From positions 1 through 64,000 of the forward strand of contig CAJFUN010000009.1 of the NCBI GenBank assembly GCA_904420205.1: a DNA stretch of 64,000 nucleotides. The letters run 5' to 3'. Both the position numbers and the translations under genes were made by a program. Source of the DNA: Candidatus Parachristensenella avicola (GTDB lineage Bacteria > Bacillota > Clostridia > Christensenellales > UMGS416). Shown in pieces: positions 15,877 to 23,216 of this stretch (positions are counted from its first letter, which is position 1; the number at the start of each line of letters is the position of its first letter). Below the pieces are notes generated by a model, which searched no databases, was not told the DNA's origin, and saw only the letters and a program-made list of their open reading frames with translations.

Positions 15877-16437
15877 GTGCGAATTATATCAGGCTCGCTT
15901 AAAGGGCGGCAGCTGCAGCTGCCTAAGGGTAGCGAGGCGCGCCCGACCAGCGATCGTGCAAGGGAGGCGCTGTTTAACATCCTGCAGCCGCGGATCTTAG
16001 GCGCACAGGTATTGGACCTATTTGCGGGAAGCGGCGCCCTGGGCGTCGAGGCCCTGAGCCGTGGGGCGGCGCGCTGCCTCTTTGTGGAACTGGACAAGGC
16101 GAATGCACGAGCGCTTCGGGAGAGTTTGGCGCGCTTTGATATTCAGAAGGAGCGCGGTATGGTTATAAACGGCGATTTCCGGCGGGTTGCGCCGCAACTG
16201 GCCCGGGAAGGCGAGCGGTTTGATCTTATCCTTCTGGATCCGCCCTATGAGGCCGGATATTACAGCGAGGCTATGACGGTATCGTGCCGCTTGCTGGCGC
16301 CGCAGGGGTGCATTGTGGTGGAGCATCAGCGGGGCTATAAGCTGCCCGAGGCGCCGGATAACCTGACCATGACCGATCAAAGGCAATATGGGAAAAATAC
16401 CATGAGCTTTTATCATGTGAAGGAGAATATGGAATGA
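15877..16437 (+). CDS. rsmD: 16S rRNA (guanine(966)-N(2))-methyltransferase
   Basis: A 186-residue SAM-dependent methyltransferase that modifies G966 (E. coli numbering) in 16S rRNA during 30S assembly. The N-terminus RIISGSLKGRQLQLP is typical of RsmD, followed by RPTSDRAREALFNIL. The SAM site is VLDLFAGSGALGVEALSRGA (about residues 45-64), and the catalytic motif is DPPY (about residues 122-125). The start is GTG 15877, with CAGGAGG seven bases upstream. It overlaps coaD by four bases, the usual rsmD-coaD arrangement in Firmicutes. Confidence 0.95.
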   Translation: MRIISGSLKGRQLQLPKGSEARPTSDRAREALFNILQPRILGAQVLDLFAGSGALGVEALSRGAARCLFVELDKANARALRESLARFDIQKERGMVINGDFRRVAPQLAREGERFDLILLDPPYEAGYYSEAMTVSCRLLAPQGCIVVEHQRGYKLPEAPDNLTMTDQRQYGKNTMSFYHVKENME

Positions 16438-16916
16438 GCCTCTGGATCTATCCGGGCAGTTTTGATCCGATTACCCTGGGGCATGTAGATATCATCCGGC
16501 GGGCAGCCGGGCACTGCGACCGGCTGGTGGTAGCGGTGCTGGTGAATGTGGCCAAGGCGGGTGCCTTTTCCGTCGAAGAGCGCATGGAGATGATCCGCGC
16601 TGCCACAAGCGATATTCCGCATGTGCAGGTAGATGCTTTTAGCGGGCTTCAGGTGGATTATGTGAGGCGTATGCGCGCGGACGCGGTGGTGCGCGGGCTG
16701 CGTACCATCGGCGATTTTGCGGCCGAACAGGAGCTGGATGCCTGTAACCGCAAGCTGTATCCGGATATGGAGACCATATTTTTCATGACGGCGCCGTCGT
16801 ATACCTTTGTCAGCTCTTCGGCGGTTCGAGAGGTAGGCCGGTTTGGCGGCGATCTTTCCGGCTTTGTACCCAGCTGTATCCTGGACCAGGTAGCCCGGCG
16901 GCTGCGGAGCGACTGA
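16434..16916 (+). CDS. coaD: phosphopantetheine adenylyltransferase
   Basis: A 160-residue cytosolic nucleotidyltransferase that adenylates 4'-phosphopantetheine to dephospho-CoA, the penultimate CoA step. The N-terminal nucleotidyltransferase motif is YPGSFDPITLGHVDII (residues 6-21) with the TxGH signature. The distal motif is SYTFVSSSAVREV (about 122-134), where the ISSTxxR-like element contacts the phosphates. The length is typical. It is translationally coupled to rsmD (ATGA overlap). The coiled-coil gene follows 60 bases later and is probably in the same transcript. Confidence 0.95.
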   Translation: MSLWIYPGSFDPITLGHVDIIRRAAGHCDRLVVAVLVNVAKAGAFSVEERMEMIRAATSDIPHVQVDAFSGLQVDYVRRMRADAVVRGLRTIGDFAAEQELDACNRKLYPDMETIFFMTAPSYTFVSSSAVREVGRFGGDLSGFVPSCILDQVARRLRSD

Positions 16917-16976
16917 CGGTGGCCTTTGGATGACATGCGGACTACGATAAAAAACCAATTGGAAGGGGTTTAGAAT

Positions 16977-17420
16977 ATGAATGTTATGGCTTTGCTGGAC
17001 TATCTGCAGGAAGAGGTAGAAAGGGCGAATAAAGTGCCCTTTTCGGAGAACGCCATGGTGGATCGGGAAAAGCTGCTCAATATTATCAACGACGTGCGCG
17101 TGACGCTGCCAAACGAACTGATGGAAGCGGAGACAATCCGCAACCAGCGGGCGCAGATTATCGAGGACGCCCAGCGCGAGGCGCATACGATCGTAGAGGA
17201 GGCTAAGGCCCAGGCCCATCAACTGGTGGAGGAGAACACCGTTACCCAGCAGGCCTATGCCCAGGCTCAAGAGATCGTGGAGCGCGCGCAGAACGGCGCG
17301 CGTGAGGTGCGCCGCAGCGCCAACGAATATGTGGAAGATGTGCTCTCCGAAATGGAGGGCTATATCACCCGGAACCTGGAAATGGTACGGGCAAACCGCG
17401 AGCAGATGCGGGGCCGTTAA
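16977..17420 (+). CDS. coiled-coil protein (DivIVA/ATP-synthase-B-like)
   Basis: A 147-residue soluble protein that is almost wholly alpha-helical from residue 25 onward, with Glu/Gln/Ala-rich heptads (AETIRNQRAQIIEDAQREAH and so on), hence a long coiled coil. The first 30 residues (LLDYLQEEVERANKVPFSENAMVDREKLLNIIN) match a small domain found in Clostridia proteins encoded after coaD and often named ATPase or DivIVA-like. No ATP-binding motif is seen. A division- or envelope-scaffold role is inference. It converges on ylbJ with shared stop codons in TTAA (17417-17420). Confidence 0.8.
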   Translation: MNVMALLDYLQEEVERANKVPFSENAMVDREKLLNIINDVRVTLPNELMEAETIRNQRAQIIEDAQREAHTIVEEAKAQAHQLVEENTVTQQAYAQAQEIVERAQNGAREVRRSANEYVEDVLSEMEGYITRNLEMVRANREQMRGR

Positions 17421-18529
17421 TCGCCGGAAAAGCGGACGATTAGCGCCATGCATAGGTAAAAGATAAGAAACATGGCTAACGCGAAGCCGGCCATCGCTGC
17501 TAATTGCCCGAAGGTCATGGGTAAGTAGGGCGTAGGCATGGGGTAAAAAACGGCTTGCGTTATCGGCAAAAGATGAAGTACGGCCCTGGTCAGCGCTGCG
17601 CTGACCAGGGCTTGCGCTGTTTTATAGCCGAGGAAGGGCAAAAGCGCGATCCCGGGCATTAAAGACAGGCTCTGCGCCTGGATGGAGAGGCCGCCAAAAC
17701 CAAGCAAAAAAGCCATAACCGTCATAACCTGGGAGAGCGGCGCACCGCTCTGCGCCGCGCTTTGGCATCCGGCAGTCATTTCCACCATGCCGGAGAGCAG
17801 CGCGGGCGCAAGCCTGGGCGAGAGCCCCAACCCGGAGAGGACCGGCTCAAAGGCGCGGGCCAGTGCGTCCATCACGCCCCAGTGGGCGAGTAGCGCCAGC
17901 ACCACGGAGAAGAGGACAACTGTGCCGCCTACGATAACCAGCGTTTTCCCAACGCCTAAGAGAATATCGGACAGATGCAGCGGTTTGGCAGGAGTATGCG
18001 GTGATAGATCGCTGCTTTCCAGGCCTTTGCGGCGGAAGAATCCCAACGCCAGATTAAGCCCCAAGCCTGCAACGACATGGCAGCCCCAGAGGATGAATCC
18101 GAAACGGCTGTCGCCAAGCATAGCTGTCCCAAGGGTGCCGATGATAAAAGCCGGCCCGGCATGGGACGCTAATTGGCTGGCCCAGCGTGCCTGCCGGGGC
18201 GTCAGCGCGCCCTGAGCTTGCAGTTCGCCCACGACCCTGGCACCGGCAGGATAGCCGGAAGCAATGGAGAGGCATAGCGCCAGAGCTGAGTTCCCCGGAA
18301 GGCCGAAAAGACGCGGCGTTATCCACCCCAGTGCCTGACCCGTCCAGGCAAGTGCGCCCGATTGGGCAATTAGCTGGCTCGCGACCAAGAAAGGGAATAG
18401 GCTGGGCAGGAGCGTCCCTGCAAAGAGCGTAACGCCGCGCTGGGCGGCTGCCAAGGCCTCGGCAGGGGCAACCAGCAAGGCGGCCAGCAGGGCAATACCA
18501 GCCAACGCCATGATCCACTGCTTCTTCAT
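17417..18529 (-). CDS. ylbJ: YlbJ-type sporulation integral membrane protein
   Basis: A 370-residue polytopic membrane protein with about eight hydrophobic helices and two internally similar halves, each built around a Gate-type (nucleoside recognition) element. The region GTLLPSLFPFLVASQLIAQSG and SIASGYPAGARVVGEL are typical of YlbJ. In Bacillus subtilis, ylbJ is under the mother-cell sigma factor SigE and is needed for heat-resistant spores. AAGGAGGG lies before the ATG. Its presence next to coaD follows the Bacillus/Clostridia order and suggests a sporulating ancestry. No convincing housekeeping promoter was found upstream. Confidence 0.85.
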   Translation of the reverse strand: MKKQWIMALAGIALLAALLVAPAEALAAAQRGVTLFAGTLLPSLFPFLVASQLIAQSGALAWTGQALGWITPRLFGLPGNSALALCLSIASGYPAGARVVGELQAQGALTPRQARWASQLASHAGPAFIIGTLGTAMLGDSRFGFILWGCHVVAGLGLNLALGFFRRKGLESSDLSPHTPAKPLHLSDILLGVGKTLVIVGGTVVLFSVVLALLAHWGVMDALARAFEPVLSGLGLSPRLAPALLSGMVEMTAGCQSAAQSGAPLSQVMTVMAFLLGFGGLSIQAQSLSLMPGIALLPFLGYKTAQALVSAALTRAVLHLLPITQAVFYPMPTPYLPMTFGQLAAMAGFALAMFLIFYLCMALIVRFSGD

Positions 18530-18682
18530 GTGATCCCTCCTTCAGGATAACCTATGAATCGCCCGGGCCGGTTCATGCCGGCAATGTTTGGGTATTGCGC
18601 CGGGGTGGAAAGCAATGGGGAACTTAACCGGTAGCGGCGCGTCTAAGAGATGATTTTACGGCAGATTAAGGAGAGAAGCAGA

Positions 18683-19174
18683 ATGAAAAAATGCCGATGT
18701 GAATTCAGCGCGTTTTTGATAACGCTTGCCTTATTGCTCATTTTAGGCGGCTGCGCTACCAAGGCGCCTGTCTACCGCTGCTCGATGACCATGGAGGAAT
18801 TGGCCGAGCAAATTCGCTCGTCTGTTGGCTTTGGCATGATGATGGCCCAACCGGCTGAGGATCTGGAAGCGGCAACGGGCGTCAAAGGCGAGTATTTTTC
18901 CGAGATAGCGGCCTACCTGCCTATGCGGATCGGCAGCGATACGCTGATGATCGGGAAGCTGGCCGAAAACGTTCAAATGGAGATTGTAGAGGAAGCGCTA
19001 AAGGCACATCTGGACAACCTCATCAAGACCTTTGAAACTTATCTGCCCGAGGCCTATGAGATGGCTAAACAGGGGCAAATTGTGCATCGCGGCGATTATG
19101 TGATGCTGGTGGTTTCACCGGATAACGATAAGGCGATAGCGCTATTCGAGGCGGCTATTCAATCCGAAACATAA
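18683..19174 (+). CDS. DUF4358-family lipoprotein
   Basis: About 163 residues starting MKKCRCEFSA. A hydrophobic signal (residues 11-23) ends in the lipobox LGGC, so the protein is exported and lipidated. The mature part follows the DUF4358 pattern: an initial threonine/serine-rich strand, a GEYFSEIAAYLPMRIGSDTLMIGKL segment, a central amphipathic helix of about 25 residues and a final GDYVMLVVSPDNDKAIALF. The start is ATG 18683, with AAGGAGAG upstream; an earlier in-frame ATG at 18650 would put the signal peptide too far in. The function of DUF4358 is unknown. Confidence 0.8.
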   Translation: MKKCRCEFSAFLITLALLLILGGCATKAPVYRCSMTMEELAEQIRSSVGFGMMMAQPAEDLEAATGVKGEYFSEIAAYLPMRIGSDTLMIGKLAENVQMEIVEEALKAHLDNLIKTFETYLPEAYEMAKQGQIVHRGDYVMLVVSPDNDKAIALFEAAIQSET

Positions 19175-19229
19175 GAAGCCCCATAAAAAATGGCCGGGCT
19201 GCGGATGCAAACGGCCAGGATGATACGGA

Positions 19230-20040
19230 CAGTACAATAAATGGTACGGGAAGATTGAGACTTGCAAAAGCGGCGCCGCGTGAGTGGCGCCGCTTTTGTT
19301 TGAGTTTGGATGCGTATGTGGAGGTAAAAGCATTTGTAGCGGTCAATTGCATCGGCTTGGGAACGTGCGGGCGGTTTATGTTGGCAGATACAGGCTGTTT
19401 TACGGGGAGAGAAGAAGTTTCCCGCCACGGCGTTACCCAGGATTGCTATGTTGGGACATCGAAGGCATAATGCCGTATGCCTATGACCGCTGACCATATG
19501 CTTGCGATGCAGATTACAAGCCTTGGTTGTTGTGAAGCTGCAGGCCTTCGGAGCCTTTCGGAATTATCCCATGCCAGATGCACCGTTTGTTGGGAAGCAA
19601 TTTTGTAGGCAATAAGGTGATCGTTATACAGGTCACGCATGAAAGAAAGGTACAACGTCCTCTGCCTTGTCCGGATGAATGAGATATTGGCCGCCCCCTT
19701 GGAGTTCGGCTTTCGATATGGAACTTGCGGTTAAGCAGATTCCCTACAGCTGCCGGCCCTCTGCCGCCTTCTGCGGCGACGGATCGCTTCCGGACGATCG
19801 TATTTCCTCATCACACGCAGCGTTGACTTTGAAATTGGGATCGCTGCTTTCTCTGCCTTTCCGCGATTTCTACATCCTGCGGTGGCCGCTAGGAGGAAAG
19901 CATATTTTGTATTTCTGCGGCAAGTGCTGCGCCTATTCCAGCCTATTTCGCCGTTTCCCGGAGCGACAGCAACCGCTTCGGGACGCTGAGAAGAATCGGC
20001 ACAGAACAGCTAAGGGCTTCTTCCGATGCCCGTGCATTTA
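19230..20040 (-). pseudogene. decayed IS3-family transposase (IS150-like OrfB) remnant
   Basis: Read on the minus strand in shifting frames, the DNA spells IS3-type OrfB in the correct order: LRVMRKYDRPEAIRRRRR (near 19830-19790), NLLNRKFHIESRTP, then LYLSFMRDLYNDHLIAYKI with SQQTVHLAWD (19656-19580), a damaged QYTSQAYG.GIMPSMS block, AVAGNFFSPRKTACICQHKP (19440-19380) and finally DAIDRYKCFYLHIRIQTQTKAAPLT (19350-19270). Catalytic-core parts are split by frameshifts and stops, so it is not functional. No clean terminal repeats or target duplication could be fixed. Confidence 0.8.
19265..19301. terminator. terminator-like hairpin, downstream of the DUF4358 gene
   Basis: A perfect 13-bp stem (CAAAAGCGGCGCC with GGCGCCGCTTTTG) with an 8-base loop and a short T run on the plus strand. 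It also lies inside the 3' end of the decayed transposase reading frame. It may terminate the lipoprotein transcript. Confidence 0.6.
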
Positions 20041-20238
20041 GACCATTTGGCTTTCCAGTTTATTTCCTTTTCAGGGTTTGCAGCAATTTATTCTTTATTT
20101 TCACCGCCTACTTTCCTTTTATAATCCTAAATTGTTTTGGCCTATTTTAGGTAAAGGGCCATTGTCGAAGCTTTGTTTCCACCCGAAACTGCGCCAAAGC
20201 TGAATGGTATAACGGTCTATTTCTCCTTGACTTTTGGA
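20041..20238. other. AT-richer gene-free spacer between transposase remnant and inverted repeat
   Basis: No coding frame was recognised. It may contain the degraded upstream half of the insertion sequence, but nothing can be shown. Confidence 0.35.
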
Positions 20239-20292
20239 CAGACCAATACCCCCTGATGGAACAAGTTGCCTACATCAGGGGGTATTGGTCTG
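20239..20292. repeat. perfect 20-bp inverted repeat with 14-base loop
   Basis: Arms at 20239-20258 and 20273-20292 are exact reverse complements (beginning CAGACCAATACC and ending GGTATTGGTCTG). It lies 48 bases beyond the TetR gene stop codon. Neither side has a T run, so it is not a normal intrinsic terminator. It could be a mobile-element end, a processing hairpin or a protein-binding dyad. Confidence 0.85.
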
Positions 20293-20340
20293 TTCGTCAT
20301 GAAGCAGTTCGGGCGTAAGATCCGCCTTCTCCGCGGGCAC

Positions 20341-20937
20341 TCAGGACAGCGCCTTTCGCACAATCTCATAGAGTATGGGCTTCATGTTGTCAATGGTATC
20401 CGGCTTGCCCTCGATGATGGAAGAGTAGCAAGTGGCTCCGCACATTTCCGTGATTACAAAGATGAGCTTAAAGACATCCTCGGGCGAGTGCCGGCTGGCA
20501 AGGGGGCTTGCCTCCAGATCACGGCAAAGAGCCGCCCATAGCGGGTCGGTGCGAGCCGTGAGCTGCTGAGCCACCATGGGCCAGGAAAAGTTACGCTCAA
20601 TAAGCCGAAGGCAGAGTTTATTCCGTTTGAAGTACTCAATTACATAGTCCATCAGAAGAATGACGTTCTCCGTAAAGTTTCCGGTGTCATGCTGCCGCAC
20701 ATACCGGTAAGCCTCGTCCAGCACGCGCGTGCTGATGCGCAGAATTAGCTCCTGCAGCAGCTGCGTCTTATCCTGAAAATATAGGTAAAAAGTACCTTTA
20801 GCGACGTTCGCCTGGCGGACGATTTCATCCACCGTGGTTTTGGCTACGCCTTTTTGTGTGAATAGTGAGAAGGCAGCGCTTAGCAGGCTTTGCTTTTTTT
20901 CTTCCTTTTGCTGAGCCCGTATGGACAATCGCGTCAT
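20341..20937 (-). CDS. TetR-family repressor of the divergent MMPL operon
   Basis: A 198-residue dimeric repressor. Residues 14-60 are a TetR_N helix-turn-helix (LLSAAFSLFTQKGVAKTTVDEI, then NVAKGTFYLYFQDKTQLL). Residues 61-198 are the helical ligand-binding domain, of a type common in Clostridia regulators next to MMPL exporters. The ATG has AAGGA seven bases upstream. It diverges from the MMPL gene, with four matching TGAC...GTCA palindromes in the 200-base gap, which predicts repression of both directions. The inducer is unknown and probably hydrophobic. Confidence 0.92.
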   Translation of the reverse strand: MTRLSIRAQQKEEKKQSLLSAAFSLFTQKGVAKTTVDEIVRQANVAKGTFYLYFQDKTQLLQELILRISTRVLDEAYRYVRQHDTGNFTENVILLMDYVIEYFKRNKLCLRLIERNFSWPMVAQQLTARTDPLWAALCRDLEASPLASRHSPEDVFKLIFVITEMCGATCYSSIIEGKPDTIDNMKPILYEIVRKALS

Positions 20938-20960
20938 CTCCCTTTCCTTGCGTTAGTTTT

Positions 20961-20988
20961 AGTATACGGATGCAGTTTGCAGATTGCA
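20961..20988 (-). promoter_or_regulatory. promoter of the TetR gene
   Basis: On the minus strand TTGCAA (20983-20988) and TATACT (20961-20966) are 16 bases apart, with the -10 some 23 bases upstream of the TetR start codon. Confidence 0.55.
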
Positions 20989-21014
20989 AGGGATGGGGCC
21001 GGAATTATTAAAAT

Positions 21015-21027
21015 TGACCAAAAGTCA
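21015..21027. promoter_or_regulatory. TetR operator box 1
   Basis: TGACCAAAAGTCA, a 13-base palindrome with TGAC/GTCA arms. First of four similar sites; nearest the TetR gene. Confidence 0.65.
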
Positions 21028-21042
21028 TAAAAAATATTAGTA

Positions 21043-21055
21043 TGACCAATAGTCA
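21043..21055. promoter_or_regulatory. TetR operator box 2
   Basis: TGACCAATAGTCA, same arms and spacing as box 1, 28 bases further right, centre to centre. Confidence 0.65.
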
Positions 21056-21063
21056 GAAATTGA

Positions 21064-21092
21064 TTGACTATTAGTCATGCGAGATTTATACT
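21064..21092 (+). promoter_or_regulatory. promoter of the MMPL-YhgE operon
   Basis: TTGACT (21064-21069) and TATACT (21087-21092) are 17 bases apart. Operator box 3 lies directly on the -35. Confidence 0.75.
21065..21077. promoter_or_regulatory. TetR operator box 3
   Basis: TGACTATTAGTCA, a perfect 6-1-6 palindrome overlapping the -35 of the MMPL promoter. This is the best-placed site for repression. Confidence 0.72.
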
Positions 21093-21101
21093 ACCAAATG
21101 A

Positions 21102-21114
21102 TGACCGATGGTCA
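21102..21114. promoter_or_regulatory. TetR operator box 4
   Basis: TGACCGATGGTCA, a 5-3-5 palindrome just downstream of the expected transcription start of the MMPL operon. Confidence 0.65.
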
Positions 21115-21139
21115 TAAAAGGCAAAGGAGATGAGTGGGA

Positions 21140-23215
21140 ATGGAAAAATTCGCGCGCGCCGTCGTCCAGAAGCGGAAGTTGATCCTGCTAATTGCAGTAT
21201 TGCTATTGATTCCGGCGGCTTTTGGCGCGGCAGGCACCTATATCAACTATGATATCCTGACGTATTTGCCGCCGGAACTGGACTCCATGGTGGGCGAAAG
21301 CTATCTGGAGGACGACTTTAACATGGCGAGCACGGCCATGATTACCGTGGAGCACATGACGACGGCAGATCTTTTGAACATGAAAGACGAAATCGCCCAG
21401 GTGCCGGGCGTGGAATCGGTCATATGGACCAGCGATATGCTGGATGTGAGCGTGCCGCGTCAGATGCTGCCAGAGGATATCCAGCGCTTCTTTTTCAATG
21501 ACGATGGCGCAACCATGATGATAGTAAAGTTTTCCGATATCAGCGCCAGCCCCTCTACCATGAAGGCGCTGGAGCAGATTAAAGGCTTGCTGAGAGCGGA
21601 TTGCTTCATCGGCGGCATGGCGGCCATTCTTCAGGATACCAAGGCGCTGGTGGATAAAGAGATGCCCTTCTATATCCTCTGCGCGGTGGGATGCTCGCTT
21701 ATCATTCTTTTTTTAAGCCTGAAAGAAACGGTTGTGCCGCTGATTTTTATGCTGGGCATTTTTTTCCCCATCGCCTACAACTTCGGCAGCAATATTTTCT
21801 TGGGCCAGATATCCTATATTACCGAAGCGCTGGCGACGGTGCTGCAATTAGGGGTGACCATGGATTTCTCCATTTTCCTGCTTCACCGGTTTGAGGAGGA
21901 AAAGAAGACGGCATCGCAGGAGGAGGCTATGGTACGGGCTATTGTCAACACCTTTAGCTCCATCACCGGTAGCTCGCTGACCACGATCGCAGGCTTCCTT
22001 GCCATGTGCACCATGTCCTTGACATTGGGCCGGGATATCGGCCTTGTGATGGCCAAAGGCGTGCTGCTGGGTGTGCTTTGTACCATAACCGTGCTGCCGG
22101 CCCTCATCATGACCTTCCAAGGCGCGATCGAGCGGCATACCCACCGCACGCTGATCCCCAGGCTCAGTCGCATGTCTCGTTTTGTCGCTCGTCATTATGC
22201 GCCGATCTTGGCCGTGTTCCTGGTGCTGTTTGTCCCCTTTGCCGTGGCTCAAAGCAAGACGGACGTCTATTATACGCTCTTTGACAGCCTGCCCCAGGAT
22301 ATGACCAGCATTGTGGGAACCAACCGGCTGAAAGCGGATTTCAATATGACGACCACCCATTTCATCATGGTGGATGAGTCGCTGAGCAACGAAACGCTGA
22401 GAAGTCTTTCTAATGAAATTGAATCGGTGGATGGAATCAACCAGGTACTCAGCTATGAGAAATTTCTGGGCGGCGGAATTCCGGAGCAGATGATTCCCAA
22501 GGAAATGGAGGACATTTTTCATGCCGGGGGCCATCGAATGATTTTGGCGAATTCCAGCTATGAGAGCGGAACAACGCTGCAAAACGAGCAGCTGGAGGCT
22601 ATGAATGAAATTGTGAAACGGTATGACTCCCAGGGGGTAATTAGCGGCGAAGGCGCGATGACCCGGGATCTTATCCAGGTAGCGGATACCGATTTCCGTA
22701 ACGTCAATCTAGCGTCAATCTTGGCGGTATTTATCATCGTCGCGCTGGTATTTCGTTCCGGATCCATTCCCGTGCTGCTGGTGGGAATCATTGAAAGCGC
22801 CATTATGATCAATATGGGCATTCCCTATTTTTCCGGGACGACACTGCCCTTCGTTGCCAGCATTGTGGTTGGCACCATCCAATTGGGGGCTACCGTGGAC
22901 TACGCTATCTTAATGACGAACCGCTTCCGTGAGGAGCTCATACATGGACAACCGGTACAGGAAGCAGCGCGGATTGCTATGGAGCAGTGCAGCCAAAGCA
23001 TACTAACCAGCGGCCTTACCTTCTTCGTTGCGACCGCTAGCGTAGCCGCGATCTCCCGCATGGAACTGATCAGCAGCCTTTGCCTGCTCATCAGCCGGGG
23101 TGCGCTGATCTCCATGGCGGTTATCCTGCTGGTATTGCCGGCTCTTCTTATCGTAACGGCGCCGGTCATCCGCAAAACGACATACCATTGGTTGGTAAAA
23201 AAGGAGCGTGCGTAA
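21140..23215 (+). CDS. MMPL/RND-family transporter
   Basis: A 691-residue membrane protein with two RND halves. Each has one N-terminal helix (residues 13-30 and about 355-372), an extracellular domain of 120-150 residues, then five helices, giving about 12 membrane segments. The first half shows the LGVTMDFSIFLLHRFEEE element and the second the LGATVDYAILMTNRFREE element, the conserved Asp-containing helix-4 motif of MmpL proteins. It probably exports lipids or hydrophobic compounds using proton motive force. The start is ATG 21140; GTG 21134 in the same frame is also possible because the AAGGAG site sits between usual spacings. It is followed one base after its stop by the secreted partner gene. 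Confidence 0.92.
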   Translation: MEKFARAVVQKRKLILLIAVLLLIPAAFGAAGTYINYDILTYLPPELDSMVGESYLEDDFNMASTAMITVEHMTTADLLNMKDEIAQVPGVESVIWTSDMLDVSVPRQMLPEDIQRFFFNDDGATMMIVKFSDISASPSTMKALEQIKGLLRADCFIGGMAAILQDTKALVDKEMPFYILCAVGCSLIILFLSLKETVVPLIFMLGIFFPIAYNFGSNIFLGQISYITEALATVLQLGVTMDFSIFLLHRFEEEKKTASQEEAMVRAIVNTFSSITGSSLTTIAGFLAMCTMSLTLGRDIGLVMAKGVLLGVLCTITVLPALIMTFQGAIERHTHRTLIPRLSRMSRFVARHYAPILAVFLVLFVPFAVAQSKTDVYYTLFDSLPQDMTSIVGTNRLKADFNMTTTHFIMVDESLSNETLRSLSNEIESVDGINQVLSYEKFLGGGIPEQMIPKEMEDIFHAGGHRMILANSSYESGTTLQNEQLEAMNEIVKRYDSQGVISGEGAMTRDLIQVADTDFRNVNLASILAVFIIVALVFRSGSIPVLLVGIIESAIMINMGIPYFSGTTLPFVASIVVGTIQLGATVDYAILMTNRFREELIHGQPVQEAARIAMEQCSQSILTSGLTFFVATASVAAISRMELISSLCLLISRGALISMAVILLVLPALLIVTAPVIRKTTYHWLVKKERA

Positions 23216-23216
23216 A

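Noticed and set aside
19679-20041. A 120-codon plus-strand frame
   Set aside because: It is the antisense shadow of the decayed IS3 transposase, whose motifs read on the minus strand.
20239-20292. The 20-bp inverted repeat as an intrinsic terminator of the TetR gene
   Set aside because: There is no T run on either strand; kept as an unexplained repeat instead.
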